A stretch of 64,000 nt of DNA from Sedimentisphaerales bacterium (GTDB lineage Bacteria > Planctomycetota > Phycisphaerae > Sedimentisphaerales > SM23-30): assembly GCA_016928435.1 (NCBI GenBank), contig JAFGKT010000023.1, forward strand, positions 1 to 64,000, read 5' to 3'. Under the pieces are notes generated by a model that searched no databases, was not told the origin of the DNA, and was given only the letters and a program-made list of their open reading frames with translations. This document shows positions 42,557-52,348 of this stretch, piece by piece. Within the stretch, counting starts at the first letter, position 1; each line of letters opens with the position of its first letter. The translations under genes were made by a program, and so were the position numbers.

Positions 42557-45256
42557 TTAGCCAATGCCCAGCAGATCAGCGATCTTCGGAGCCCATTGAA
42601 CAATCAAGCCCGCGAACACGACCGATACCATACTCATCAGCTTAATCAGAATGTTCAAGCTCGGTCCGCTGGTATCTTTGAACGGATCGCCGACGGTATC
42701 ACCGACGACAGTGGCTTTGTGGTTATCAGAGCCTTTGCCGCCGTGTTGGCCGGTTTCAATGTACTTCTTGGCATTGTCCCAAGCACCGCCGGCATTGGCC
42801 ATGAAGATAGCCACGCCGAAGCCGCAAGTCAAACCACCAGCCAATAGACCCAGCACACCGGGCACGCCCAGTACCAAGCCCACGCCGATCGGCACCAACA
42901 GCGCCAGCAGCGAAGGCACAACCATTTCTTTTTGTGCGCCAGCGGTAGAGATCGCTACGCATCGAGCGTAGTCCGGCTTGCCTGTGCCTTCCATAATCCC
43001 GGGGATTTCCTTGAACTGACGGCGAACTTCTTGGACCATCGCGTAAGCAGCGCGGCCCACAGCTTCCATCGTCATCGCACAGAACAAGAACACCAAAAGC
43101 ACACCGGCAAACATGCCGCACAATACCTTCGGATTCATCAATGTCACTTCATAGAAGTCCATGTACTGCGCCATCGTGGCTTTGTCATGCTCTATTAGCT
43201 GGAAGGCGTGCTCCACACCCGCGATCAATCCGCCGCGAATATTGTCCAGTTGTGCAACAGGTGGGGTAAGCTCATCAGTCCTAGTTCCTTCTTCAACGGA
43301 ATCGTTATGAGTGAGGTCCATAAAACACACAACTCTCGTCGCACGTTCTTGGCCTTCTGCCTGTTCGCCTTCAGCAGGTATTTCCGCGGCCCATTTGTAA
43401 TCACCCATGTAGTACGCTTGATTGACTTGCGCGTTGTCTATCGTTTGCATGTACGTTTCCGCCTGACGATGTTGGCCGACGCGAACTTCTTCTACGTATG
43501 CCGCCATCAGCGCCAACGCTGTCAATGCCGCGGAACCAATAGCGAAACCTTTGCCTGTCGCCGCGGTAGTGTTGCCAAGACTATCGAGTGCGTCGGTACG
43601 TTTGCGAACTTCCGGATCTTGGTGGGTCATCTCGGCGTTGCCGCCTGCGTTGTCCGCGATCGGGCCGTAAGCGTCCGTCGCCAACGTAATACCCAACGTT
43701 GCGAGCATACCAACCGCCGCGATACCTACGCCGTACAGACCCAACGAGAAGTGTGTGAAACCGCCCGCGAACGCGAACGACGCCATAATCGCCACGATCA
43801 CCGTAGCCAGCGAAGCCCAGGTACTTCTCATACCTGTCGCGATACCGCCGATGATAACAGTTGCCGGGCCGGTTTCCGCCTGGGCACTGATGCCCTGGGT
43901 CGGCTTGTATTCATAACTGGTGTAGTATTCGGTGCTTTTTCCAATCAGGATACCGGCAACCAAACCGGACACCACCGAAAGCGAAATACCCCACCAATGC
44001 ACATCCTCATGAATCCCGCCCAGCAAAAGCCAACTGAACAAGAAAGACCCACCAACGATCAAAACACTGCTGCCGTTGATCCCTCGGTTAAGAGCGCCCA
44101 GCAGTTGCTTCATTGTCGCGTTTTCGTTGGTCCGCACTAGGTTGATGCCGATAATGCTCATCGCGATACCGATACCAGCCAAAATCATCGGCAAAGCCAG
44201 CATACGCAGCTGAGCGTTAATCAAATCCGTCCCGGTCAAACCCAGGCCCATCACCGCCGCCACACCCAGCGCTGCCGTAGCCAGAATCGAACCGCAATAA
44301 CTTTCGTATAGGTCAGCGCCCATACCAGCCACGTCACCGACGTTGTCACCAACGTTATCAGCGATTGTCGCTGGGTTACGCGGATCGTCTTCCGGAATGC
44401 CGGCTTCAACTTTACCAACCAGGTCGGCACCAACATCCGCGGCTTTGGTGTAGATACCACCACCAACGCGGGCAAACAACGCCTGCGAGCTGGCACCCAT
44501 ACCGAAGCAAAGCATAACCACGGTGATTTCCACCAGGCTCATTCCCCCAAAGAAGTTCAGAATGCCAAACCACAACGTGATATCCAGCAGGCCGAAACCA
44601 ACCACAACCAGCCCCATCACGGCACCAGCCCGGAAGGCTACTTGCAAACCACGGTTCAAGCTCTCTTTGGCGCCTTGCGTCGTACGATTGCTCGCCAACG
44701 TCGCTGTTTTCATTCCCAAGAAGCCGCACAAGCCGCTGAAGAAGCCGCCCGTCAAGAACGCGAACGGCACCAGCGGGTGCTGAACATGGAATACAAAAGC
44801 CATAATGCCCAGAATGATGCACACGGCGATAAAGAACATAACTACTACTCTATACTGACGCTTTAGATACGCCATTGCGCCTTCGGTTACGTGCCGGGCG
44901 ATCTCGATCATATTCGCGTCGCCCGGGTCGGCTTTAACCACGTCCTTGTATAGCTTGAATGCGTATATCAACGCGCCAATCGCGCCCAGGGGCGCCAACC
45001 ACCAGAATACATAGAAAGGCCAAGACGATACCCCGGTTTCCTCTTCCTCAGCCGCTTCTGTAGCAACGCTCTCGGTTGCTGCGTTGCTGCTTTCGGTTGC
45101 TGTTACCGCCGCGGTCGTACTGCTGTTTTGTGCGGTTTGCGCTGAGTCAGTGCCGCTTGAAGCGGCTTGGCTGACCGTACCGAAAATGAACAATAATCCT
45201 ATTGTGAGAATCAATAGCCAGAAGGGCCAACTTCTCGTTAGATTTACCCTTGCCAC
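42557..45256 (-). CDS. hppA: Membrane-bound ion-pumping pyrophosphatase
   Basis: Splits pyrophosphate and pumps H+ or Na+. 899 residues with about 16 spans. Active-site motifs: [20 protein letters not shown] followed by [15 protein letters not shown], and [14 protein letters not shown]. The A after GNTT (not K) is the mark of K+-dependent enzymes, so Na+ or H+ transport needing K+ is predicted. Unusual: an extra N-terminal span, then a Ser/Thr/Ala/Glu-rich linker (residues about 30-75) before the first canonical span. The start is GTG at 45256 with AGGAG six bases before it. The longer ATG frame to 45517 contains no plausible leader and crosses a hairpin, so I reject it. Confidence 0.93.
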   Translation of the reverse strand: MARVNLTRSWPFWLLILTIGLLFIFGTVSQAASSGTDSAQTAQNSSTTAAVTATESSNAATESVATEAAEEEETGVSSWPFYVFWWLAPLGAIGALIYAFKLYKDVVKADPGDANMIEIARHVTEGAMAYLKRQYRVVVMFFIAVCIILGIMAFVFHVQHPLVPFAFLTGGFFSGLCGFLGMKTATLASNRTTQGAKESLNRGLQVAFRAGAVMGLVVVGFGLLDITLWFGILNFFGGMSLVEITVVMLCFGMGASSQALFARVGGGIYTKAADVGADLVGKVEAGIPEDDPRNPATIADNVGDNVGDVAGMGADLYESYCGSILATAALGVAAVMGLGLTGTDLINAQLRMLALPMILAGIGIAMSIIGINLVRTNENATMKQLLGALNRGINGSSVLIVGGSFLFSWLLLGGIHEDVHWWGISLSVVSGLVAGILIGKSTEYYTSYEYKPTQGISAQAETGPATVIIGGIATGMRSTWASLATVIVAIMASFAFAGGFTHFSLGLYGVGIAAVGMLATLGITLATDAYGPIADNAGGNAEMTHQDPEVRKRTDALDSLGNTTAATGKGFAIGSAALTALALMAAYVEEVRVGQHRQAETYMQTIDNAQVNQAYYMGDYKWAAEIPAEGEQAEGQERATRVVCFMDLTHNDSVEEGTRTDELTPPVAQLDNIRGGLIAGVEHAFQLIEHDKATMAQYMDFYEVTLMNPKVLCGMFAGVLLVFLFCAMTMEAVGRAAYAMVQEVRRQFKEIPGIMEGTGKPDYARCVAISTAGAQKEMVVPSLLALLVPIGVGLVLGVPGVLGLLAGGLTCGFGVAIFMANAGGAWDNAKKYIETGQHGGKGSDNHKATVVGDTVGDPFKDTSGPSLNILIKLMSMVSVVFAGLIVQWAPKIADLLGIG

Positions 45257-45703
45257 AGTGGTCTCCTTTCGACTGACGCGAATATTTTGCGAACGCGCCC
45301 CATCGGCGCGGTTCTTTTTCCAATTAGACGGTGCTTTTCGTACAAACACCTTGTAAAAACAAATGATAACTTCTTTCGACCCCCGGTACCGGCTCGGCCG
45401 TTCCGAAAAAGAGATGCCCCAACCGACAATCTCCCAAATAATCAGCCCAACCCGTGTATGTATCGACTGGAAACAACAAACCGTACCCTCCGTGGTATCA
45501 GTTGTTAAAGTGCCCAAGCGAATTTATCAGTCCCGCGAAGAACTGCCGACGTCATTAAGCATTCCTGCCCGAATCCGGCGACAACAACGAACTGAATTGG
45601 GTTGCCGTTTGTGAAATAACGCTGACTACTTACCGCACGTTACGCCCGCCATTCTCGATCGCTACACACATCTTGCAGTCGGCCAATATGGCCGCGAGCA
45701 ACA
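45257..45703. other. Gap between hppA and rpsU
   Basis: Apart from the leader hairpin at 45291-45314, no gene, repeat or clear promoter was seen. Confidence 0.4.
45291..45314 (-). promoter_or_regulatory. Hairpin in the hppA leader
   Basis: Inverted repeat GAACGCGCC (45291-45299) / GGCGCGGTTC (45305-45314), one bulged base, 35 nt upstream of the hppA GTG and close to its ribosome site. On the plus strand TTTTT follows it, so it could also stop plus-strand read-through. Confidence 0.35.
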
Positions 45704-45874
45704 CTAGAACGAACGTTGCGTCTTACGGTCGCGACGACGGCGCTTCTCGCTGGGTTTTTCGTAATAAGAGCGTTTTTTGATATCCTTGATGAGCCCTTCT
45801 TTTTCGCACATTTTCTTGAAACGCTTCATCATTTGCTGGACGGATTCATTGGCTCTTGCTTTGACTTTGATCAT
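45704..45874 (-). CDS. rpsU: 30S ribosomal protein S21
   Basis: A 56-residue, strongly basic protein. It reads MIKVKARANESVQQMMKRF, KKMCEKEGLIKDIKKRSYY, then EKPSEKRRRRDRKTQRSF, the S21 pattern with its VKANES-like start and arginine/lysine-rich tail. S21 helps 30S subunits start translation. It is short enough to be missed by a length-based search, but the family match, a stop at 45704 and a promoter upstream support it. GAGG lies about 12 nt before the ATG, slightly far. Confidence 0.92.
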   Translation of the reverse strand: MIKVKARANESVQQMMKRFKKMCEKEGLIKDIKKRSYYEKPSEKRRRRDRKTQRSF

Positions 45875-46239
45875 AAACTCGTATATCCTCGTTCTTTAAC
45901 AAACTCATTTCCGCCGGCGGGCGGTACTAAACATTCTTATTAATACGCTGACATAAAGACTGTCAAGTGTAAGTGAAAACGCAAAAAGTTCAAGTAAAAG
46001 CCGTCCAAAATTACTGAAAATTATCCCCTTTTTCGTCTGCCTGCCCATTATGATTGCCGCGGAGCGCGGCCTGGCGGCGAAATTTTTGCCTAAGTGTGTT
46101 TTAATTAAGGGTTTACATTTAACTCCTTCACTTGCCGCCGACCGGCTTCCAGCCGACCGGTTGTTCTGTCGGAACCGGGTCGCCTAATGGTTTTGGTTGA
46201 CAAAAGCGGCCTTTTCCGGCAAAACGCAACATAAGGACC
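45875..46239. other. Gap between rpsU and the thioesterase gene
   Basis: Holds the rpsU promoter at 45937-45966 and a CCGGTT/AACCGG hairpin near 46160-46180 in a run of CCGACCGG-type sequence. No gene seen. Confidence 0.4.
45937..45966 (-). promoter_or_regulatory. Promoter of rpsU
   Basis: Minus strand: perfect -35 TTGACA (45961-45966), 18-nt spacer, -10 TAATAA (45937-45942). Confidence 0.6.
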
Positions 46240-46245
46240 GTGACA

Positions 46246-46707
46246 ATGCCGTCAAATGGCACGAATTCAGAAGCAGTAGAAACTTATCCGATGTCCCAGC
46301 AATCCAAATGTAATATTACTGTCGGCCGTATCCCTATCCAGGTGCGCTACGCCGAGGTGGACCGCCAAAACGCCGTTCACCACAGCCGTTATGCTGTGTA
46401 TTTCGAGATGGGCCGCACCGAACTGCTCCGCGATAACGGCTATGACTACCGTGACCTCGAAGCCGCCGGTGTATTTCTCGTTGTCGCTCGCTACCAGTGC
46501 CGATTCTACCATCCCGCTCGCTATGACGACCTCCTCGAACTGCAAACCTCCCTGGTCCGATCCAATAAAGCCAAACTCGAACACGACTACCAATTAACCC
46601 GGTCCGCTGACGGCAAGCTGATCGCCAAAGCCTCCACCACCTTAGTCCACGTCAACGCCGCCGGGAAACTGCAACCCGTGCCTGATTTTCTTGTACCCGA
46701 AGCATAG
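46246..46707 (+). CDS. YbgC/FadM-like acyl-CoA thioesterase
   Basis: 153 residues, single hotdog domain: VRYAEVDRQNAVHHSRYAVY carries the family Asp, followed by FEMGRTELLRDNGYDYRDLE and the CRFYHPARYDDLLEL segment. It hydrolyses acyl-CoA or acyl-ACP thioesters; substrate unknown. AAGGACC precedes a GTG (46240) and this ATG. About 25 residues before the hotdog are extra and could mean a later start at MSQQSKCN. The methyltransferase gene follows 55 nt later. Confidence 0.87.
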   Translation: MPSNGTNSEAVETYPMSQQSKCNITVGRIPIQVRYAEVDRQNAVHHSRYAVYFEMGRTELLRDNGYDYRDLEAAGVFLVVARYQCRFYHPARYDDLLELQTSLVRSNKAKLEHDYQLTRSADGKLIAKASTTLVHVNAAGKLQPVPDFLVPEA

Positions 46708-46762
46708 CGGTAGGGGGGCGCCCATGCTGAAAAAACAGTTATAAATCCATTTTGGAGTCATC

Positions 46763-47506
46763 ATGGCTTGGTACGAAAACTTTTTTGATGAATGGTATCT
46801 CAAGTATTGGGTCCAACCCATCACCGCCGAGCGCACCAATCGCGAGGTCGATGCCATCATCCGCTATCTTGAGCTGACCCCCCAAAGCCAAGTGCTTGAC
46901 TTATGTTGTGGCCAAGGTCGCCACAGTCTCGAACTTGCCCGGCGCGGTTTTCAAGTAGTCGGCTACGATCTCAGCGATACCCTATTGGATCATTCACGCA
47001 GCGTCGCCCAAGCTGAGGGCCTCAACGTCGAATTCGTCAAAGGCGACATGCGCGAATTGCCCTACACCGACCAATTCGACGGCATATTCAACTTCTATAC
47101 CGCTTTCGGCTATTTTGAACACGACCACGAAAACCAAGCCGTTCTTGATGTAATCGGCTGTGCCCTGAAACCCAAGGGCCGATTCCTCCTCGACTACCCC
47201 TGCCTTGAAGGTCGTATGCCCAATTGGAAAACCCAAGAATACTTCGAGTATGACGACGGCACCATCATGCTGCACGAAATGCTTCACGACACCTTCAACC
47301 AAACCATCAAAAACAACGTCCTTTACATCACCAAGGACAATCACCGCCACCGTACCGGCTTCACTCTTCGCCACTATTACGGCCGCGAACTGCGCCAATG
47401 CCTAGCCAACGCCGGCATGAACTTTCTTGCCGCCTACGGCGATCTTGATGGTAATCCCCTAACCAACCGTGACACCCGTGTCCTCGTTCTCGCCCAAAAG
47501 CAGTAA
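46763..47506 (+). CDS. Class I SAM-dependent methyltransferase
   Basis: 247 residues. Motif I VLDLCCGQGRHSLELARRGF, then VVGYDLSDTLLDHSR, and the acidic loop VEFVKGDMRELPYTDQFDGI. The N-terminus (WYENFFDEWYLKYWV) is typical of a widespread group of small unassigned methyltransferases. Substrate unknown. GGAG lies a few bases before the ATG. Co-oriented with the thioesterase. Confidence 0.88.
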   Translation: MAWYENFFDEWYLKYWVQPITAERTNREVDAIIRYLELTPQSQVLDLCCGQGRHSLELARRGFQVVGYDLSDTLLDHSRSVAQAEGLNVEFVKGDMRELPYTDQFDGIFNFYTAFGYFEHDHENQAVLDVIGCALKPKGRFLLDYPCLEGRMPNWKTQEYFEYDDGTIMLHEMLHDTFNQTIKNNVLYITKDNHRHRTGFTLRHYYGRELRQCLANAGMNFLAAYGDLDGNPLTNRDTRVLVLAQKQ

Positions 47507-47562
47507 CGAAGATCCGCCCCGTGCCACCATTGTATTCTCAACCCCAACTATGCGGTTCGCAC

Positions 47563-48939
47563 TTATAGCGTGCTAGCCGCGGGACCAGCCTGCGTTACAA
47601 AAAACGCCGCGTTTTGCATCAATTCCGGGAACGCTTCCGCGTGTTTCGCTTCCCATTCTTTGAGCATTTTTTCCACTTTGTCCTCAGCCACCAGCGCCCA
47701 AACGCTCCCGCCGAAGCCTGCGCCAAAAGCCGAAGCTGCGACTGCCCCTAGTTCCCTTGCCGTCCGCGCCAAAGATATCGTTGCTGGGACTTGTGTTCCT
47801 AATAAAGTTTCCGCCAACGCCTGCGAAACATCCACCATTCGGCCGAACTGCGCCAAATCCCCCTCCGCCAAAGCCGCCGCGGCCTGCGGAATTATATCGT
47901 CGCTCTCCGCCCGGAAATGTTCGTAACGCGCAACTAACGATTTCGCGTCAAATTCGCTGTCTTTGCTCGCGCTCAGCATTGCCGATAGCTCGTCCCCGGC
48001 GTCCGCTCCACTAGCTAGTGCCGCTGCGATATGCAAATCATCCCGACCGGTGTTTTCACGCCAAATCTCCGCGCAACGCCTTGCCAAAGCCGAAGCCCGG
48101 TTATATTTCGCCATCGCTGCGCCTGTCTTCTCCGCTACCACACCGCTTGACGCTACCGCGAACACATAACCCGCCGGAACATCCAATATCTGCTCGAAAC
48201 GCACCGGACAATAAGAATAAACACTCAGCTTCTTCGCTTCACAGCACAATATCGCGGTGTGGTCTTCGCTGCCGCCAAATGTCCCGACCCCTTTGTCACC
48301 CACCAAAGTGCCGAAGTTCTGTCCATTCTCGATCGTGGCGATATAACCCGCCAACGATTCCCTGTCGGTGATATTCTCTTTATATTCCGCTCTCTCGGCC
48401 AGGGCGTTAATTTTTGACATCGCTTCAAACACCGCGATTAAAAACGCGCTCGAGCTGCTCATCCCCGAAGCGGGGGGCAGATCACTGCCGAACGCGATAT
48501 CCGCGCCGCGCAGTTCTCCCGGGAAATTTCGCGCCACTCGCCGTGCCACCGTCATCGGATAATTAGACCAATGTCCCAAACGCGGTTCGATATCACCGGA
48601 CAACTCGAATTGCTCTTCTTGTCCCCATTCGCTCGCCCAGACTCGCATTTTACGGTCGCTGCGTCCCGCGGCCACCAAACAGAAGCCTTTGTCAACTGCC
48701 GTAATCATCGTACGCCCGCCCGCGTAGTCGGTGTGTTTGCCCAGAACCTCGATGCGTCCCGGTACCATCATCGCCACGACCGGCATGTCCGCTGCCACCC
48801 CGTTCTTAGCCAGACACTCAGCCGCGCGAACGAACAGACCAGTCTTAGATTCTAACGCCGTGTCCGACAAACCTCTGCCGGCCAACAACTCTTTTACACT
48901 ACCGCCGTCCAACAACTTCTCCAACCGCAATTCACCCAT
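47563..48939 (-). CDS. Galactokinase-like GHMP sugar kinase
   Basis: 458 residues. GHMP motifs: PGRIEVLGKHTDYAGG near residue 60 (galactokinase has E where this has K), LPPASGMSSSSAFLIA (ATP loop), and GAGFGGSVWALV near the C-terminus. It phosphorylates a sugar at C1, judged from the family, but the E-to-K change and a longer middle argue against ordinary galactokinase. It is the last gene of an operon with a nucleotidyltransferase (stop and start overlap in TAATG) and a NagB/PIG-L protein. A sugar-1-phosphate made here would be the substrate of that nucleotidyltransferase. That pathway step is inferred. Confidence 0.82.
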   Translation of the reverse strand: MGELRLEKLLDGGSVKELLAGRGLSDTALESKTGLFVRAAECLAKNGVAADMPVVAMMVPGRIEVLGKHTDYAGGRTMITAVDKGFCLVAAGRSDRKMRVWASEWGQEEQFELSGDIEPRLGHWSNYPMTVARRVARNFPGELRGADIAFGSDLPPASGMSSSSAFLIAVFEAMSKINALAERAEYKENITDRESLAGYIATIENGQNFGTLVGDKGVGTFGGSEDHTAILCCEAKKLSVYSYCPVRFEQILDVPAGYVFAVASSGVVAEKTGAAMAKYNRASALARRCAEIWRENTGRDDLHIAAALASGADAGDELSAMLSASKDSEFDAKSLVARYEHFRAESDDIIPQAAAALAEGDLAQFGRMVDVSQALAETLLGTQVPATISLARTARELGAVAASAFGAGFGGSVWALVAEDKVEKMLKEWEAKHAEAFPELMQNAAFFVTQAGPAASTL

Positions 48940-49760
48940 TACAAACTTAGCTCCATACCACGTAATTTCTCGGTTACACTGGCAACATCACTGCGACTCG
49001 ACAAATCCAAAACAGGTGCCGCGCACGTCAAAGCCTTAAAACGCTCTCCCAAAACGTCAATCGCGTATTGTACCGCGTCGGTAATCTCATATTCACCACG
49101 AGGTGAAAGGTCGATCGCTTTGCATGCCTCGTAAATCTTAGGCCCAAAACGCCAACAGTTCATGCTCACCCCGACCGGCTCCGGCAACGCCGCGATCTGC
49201 TCAGCGCTGGGCTTCTCGATAATCCGAGACATATAACCATCACTATCAACTTCAATCACCGCGAACTTCGTTATCCGGTCCGCGGGTATATTGCTTCCAG
49301 CCAACATCGCGTCTCGGTCAAACGCCGCTAACCCGCTGCTGTCCAAATCCCGCAAACCCCGCAGCGCTGCCATCGGGTAATAGTTATCGGAATTAATTAC
49401 CAATACCGAATCATTACCCGCGAACTCTTCCGCCGCGACCACCGCATTGGCGGTGCCCAACGGCTTTTCTTGCACCGCGAAATGAATCGTCAAACGATCG
49501 CAAGCAAGATTACCATAATAATCGCGAACCGCGTCATGCTCCGGCCCGATGACCAAGCATATCTGCTCATAACCCGCTTTTGCCAGATCATGCAACACAT
49601 AATCCAAAAAAGGCCGGTCAATCGGTATCATCGCCTTGACGCCGGTTTCAGCAATCGCAGCTTGTTCCGCCGTTAGTTCCGCGCCATCGTCCGCCTTGCG
49701 CATCCGAGTACCCAAACCACGCGCCAATATCACCGCTTTGTTCATCATACTGTCAGACAT
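48939..49760 (-). CDS. Sugar-phosphate nucleotidyltransferase
   Basis: 273 residues with the nucleotidyltransferase start ILARGLGTRMRK (usually LAAGLGTRLRP), MIPIDRPFLDYVLHDLAKAG, VQEKPLGTANAVVAAEEF and an IINSDNYYP metal-binding stretch. It activates a sugar 1-phosphate with an NTP; the exact sugar is unknown. Its ATG abuts the stop of the upstream NagB/PIG-L gene, and its stop shares one base with the downstream kinase start, which indicates translational coupling. Two in-frame ATGs follow (MMNKAVIL). Confidence 0.88.
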   Translation of the reverse strand: MSDSMMNKAVILARGLGTRMRKADDGAELTAEQAAIAETGVKAMIPIDRPFLDYVLHDLAKAGYEQICLVIGPEHDAVRDYYGNLACDRLTIHFAVQEKPLGTANAVVAAEEFAGNDSVLVINSDNYYPMAALRGLRDLDSSGLAAFDRDAMLAGSNIPADRITKFAVIEVDSDGYMSRIIEKPSAEQIAALPEPVGVSMNCWRFGPKIYEACKAIDLSPRGEYEITDAVQYAIDVLGERFKALTCAAPVLDLSSRSDVASVTEKLRGMELSL

Positions 49761-51659
49761 CTATTCTTCCTTCACAGTTTCCAGTTCATCTTTCCACTGA
49801 GCCGATCGACCCAACGGATAACGTACAAAAGCTTCCAAAGCATAATACTGCGGTAATCCCAAGCTGTCATATGTCTGCGCCGTTGTCTTGTTACGGTCTT
49901 CGCTGCGCTGCCAAAATTCACGGCTGTCATATGGTCCCGGAAACATCGCCCGGTCCTTCTGACTCTGATGACGGAATATAGCGTAACGTTTTTTCTTCAA
50001 TTCATCCGGCGCCATCGGAACCGCCCGCTCTATTTGCTCAGGACTCCATTCCTGCCAAGCGCCCCGATACAACCACAACTCCGGCTTCGCGTTGCCCCCC
50101 GCCACGTATTCATCAAATGCCTTTAGCACCGCTTCCAAACACAAACGATGCGTCCCGTGCGGATCCGACATGTCGCCGGCCGCGAATATTACCGTCGGCT
50201 GCAACTCGTTCAGAATATCCAGCACCGCTTTTACATCGGCATTACTGATGCTTAACTTTTGTACTTTTCCGGTGTTATAGAAAGGCAGCTCCAAGAAATG
50301 CGTCTGGTTTTCACTCAAACCGCAGAATTTTGCTGCGTCAACAGCTTCTTTCCTGCGAATAAGACCTTTGATCTTCTGCACTTCTAAAGTATCAACATGC
50401 CCCGGTTTCTTACTGCGCAAAAACTGGATCACCTGCTTATCGATCACTTCCGAGTCTTGAGGCAATCCAAATATCTCGCCAAACTCCCGAACAAACTCCG
50501 CGTAACGTTCCACATCATGATCGAACACACTCAAACATCCGCTTACCATGTAAGCGATATGCACTTCGTGCCCGCGTTCAATCATCCGCATTATCGAGCC
50601 ACCCATGCAAATTACGTCGTCGTCCGGATGCGGACTGAATACCAGCACCTTTTGCTTGTCATTTTCACCTGTGGGTTTGCCCGTTATTGTCTTCATCAAA
50701 TAGCGAAACACGTCTATGTTCAGATGATACGACCCCTTGCATTCGCGTATCAAATCATACAAACCGTTTTCGCTGTAGTCTTCGTCGGTCAACATCAAAA
50801 TCGGCTTTTGGATTTCCTGCGAAAGCCATATCACCGCGCTGCGTTTCAGTTTGTCATCCCATTTGCATCGGCCCACCAACCAAGGTTTGCTCATCCGGGT
50901 CAGGCTCGCAGCGGCCGCTTCATCTAAAAATATCGTCGCGTTGGGATGTTCCTGCAAATAACTAGCCGCCACACTATCCGATATATCACCTTCCACCGCG
51001 CGTTTCACGATCGGCGCCTTATGTTCACCAAACGCTAATAAACAAAGTTCACGCGCCGCCAAGATTGAACCCACCCCCATCGTGATCGCCATCTCCGGCA
51101 CATTCTCTTCGCCAAAGAAATCACTTGCCGCGTCCCTGCGTGTCACAACATCCAAATGAATCCGCCGTGTCTTACTGCTTTTCCGCGAACCCGGCTCATT
51201 AAAACCAACGTGACCGCTGCGACCAATCCCCAACAACTGTATATCAATACCGCCCGCGGCCGCGATCGCCTCCTCATACGCTCGGCAATGCTGGTCAATC
51301 TCATTCTCACTCACATCACCACGAGGAATATGAATGTTCTCAGCCGGTATGTTCACCGAGTCAAACAAATTCTCGTGCATCCAACGATAATACGACTGCA
51401 ACGCCTCTCGCTCTATTGGCCAGTATTCGTCCAGATTGAACGTCACTACATTCGAAAAATCCAACCCCTCTTCCCGGTGCATCCGGATCAATTCCTTATA
51501 CACCTTCACCGGCGTATGCCCTGTCGCCAACCCTAGCACCGCCTGCCGGCCCGAGGCCTGCTTGGCCAGAATTATCTCCCGAATCCGATGGGCAACCGCC
51601 ACCGAAACATCACTATCATTCGCAAAAATCCGTACAGGAACCTTCTCGAGACTTTTCAT
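49761..51659 (-). CDS. NagB-like deaminase/isomerase fused to PIG-L deacetylase
   Basis: 632 residues in two catalytic domains. About 10-260 is the NagB fold: LGLATGHTPVKVYKEL, VVTFNLDEYW (the Asp72 equivalent) and GIGRSGHVGFNEPGS. In glucosamine-6-phosphate deaminase the last motif reads DGH; here Ser replaces the catalytic Asp, while His and Glu remain. About 385-625 is a PIG-L N-acetyl deacetylase with metal motif SPHPDDDVICMGG and DPHGTHRLCLEA. Natural fusions of this type exist in Bacteroidetes and planctomycetes. Likely acts on an N-acetyl amino sugar. The ATG at 51659 has GGAG six bases upstream; an ORF extension to 51812 lacks this. Substrate is inferred. Confidence 0.85.
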   Translation of the reverse strand: MKSLEKVPVRIFANDSDVSVAVAHRIREIILAKQASGRQAVLGLATGHTPVKVYKELIRMHREEGLDFSNVVTFNLDEYWPIEREALQSYYRWMHENLFDSVNIPAENIHIPRGDVSENEIDQHCRAYEEAIAAAGGIDIQLLGIGRSGHVGFNEPGSRKSSKTRRIHLDVVTRRDAASDFFGEENVPEMAITMGVGSILAARELCLLAFGEHKAPIVKRAVEGDISDSVAASYLQEHPNATIFLDEAAAASLTRMSKPWLVGRCKWDDKLKRSAVIWLSQEIQKPILMLTDEDYSENGLYDLIRECKGSYHLNIDVFRYLMKTITGKPTGENDKQKVLVFSPHPDDDVICMGGSIMRMIERGHEVHIAYMVSGCLSVFDHDVERYAEFVREFGEIFGLPQDSEVIDKQVIQFLRSKKPGHVDTLEVQKIKGLIRRKEAVDAAKFCGLSENQTHFLELPFYNTGKVQKLSISNADVKAVLDILNELQPTVIFAAGDMSDPHGTHRLCLEAVLKAFDEYVAGGNAKPELWLYRGAWQEWSPEQIERAVPMAPDELKKKRYAIFRHQSQKDRAMFPGPYDSREFWQRSEDRNKTTAQTYDSLGLPQYYALEAFVRYPLGRSAQWKDELETVKEE

Positions 51660-51848
51660 ATAATCTCCATAAAAACAGCAACTTGTGAACAAACTAATAA
51701 GCGTTACTGCCTTCATAACGCTCTGCCAAGTCTTGCAGTATAGAGCCCTCTTTCCCAAAGCACAATGTAAAATCCCCGTTAATTCGCCCCAGCTTTCTAA
51801 TTCCCACTCCAAACCCCACCAACTGCCAATTGCCGCTAACTCCGGCGC

Positions 51849-51876
51849 CGGCCCTCGAACTTTATACGTTCGACCA
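51849..51876. repeat. Palindromic repeat, GTTAGCCC family, degenerate copy
   Basis: CTCGAACTTTATACGTTCGA resembles the core of the copies at 11-45 and 59192-59226, but the GC arms have decayed. It lies between arfB and nagB-PIG-L. Confidence 0.35.
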
Positions 51877-51925
51877 GCGGCACATTTTCACTTAGTTGCT
51901 CTTTTACAATGAACGGCTGCGCGAA

Positions 51926-52348
51926 TCACTCCTCCATGTCAGGCCTGCGACGATACTTCTTCGTCACACCGCGATGCTTTTTGTCTTCCATGCGTTTCAG
52001 ATTAGCCGCGCGCGTGGGTTTCGTCGCTATCCTCTTTTTCGGCGGAATCAACGCCTGCCGAATCAACCGCGCCAACCGGTCCAAACACTCCTGCCGATTA
52101 CGAATTTGATCCCGAAACCGATCCGACTGAATAATCACATGCCCCGACTTTGTCAGTCGCCTGCCCAATATCGGTCGCAGCCGCTTCTTGACCCCGGGCG
52201 ACAACTGCTCGCAATTTTCCAAATCAAACTGCAATTGCGCCCGCGTACTAACCTTGTTCACATTCTGTCCGCCCGGCCCTTGCGACCGTACATAACTTAT
52301 GTGAATATACTGCCTCGGTATTATCAGCGTCTCGGTAACCTTCAGCAT
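51926..52348 (-). CDS. arfB: Peptidyl-tRNA hydrolase ArfB/YaeJ (ribosome rescue)
   Basis: 140 residues. GGQ motif in SYVRSQGPGGQNVNKVSTRA, and a lysine/arginine-rich tail (KPTRAANLKRMEDKKHRGVT) that enters the mRNA channel of stalled ribosomes. It releases nascent chains without a stop codon. The ATG at 52348 follows AGGGGG; the frame extends upstream to 52402. Its start overlaps the end of the upstream cyclase gene by 7 bp, so the two are coupled. Confidence 0.93.
   Translation of the reverse strand: MLKVTETLIIPRQYIHISYVRSQGPGGQNVNKVSTRAQLQFDLENCEQLSPGVKKRLRPILGRRLTKSGHVIIQSDRFRDQIRNRQECLDRLARLIRQALIPPKKRIATKPTRAANLKRMEDKKHRGVTKKYRRRPDMEE

Noticed and set aside
43208-44140. Plus-strand ORF of 310 residues inside hppA
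   Set aside because: Overlaps the conserved pyrophosphatase core completely and has no family pattern; it is an antisense shadow.
45257-45517. Longer N-terminus for the membrane pyrophosphatase
   Set aside because: The added residues do not look like a leader, and AGGAG sits exactly before the GTG at 45256.
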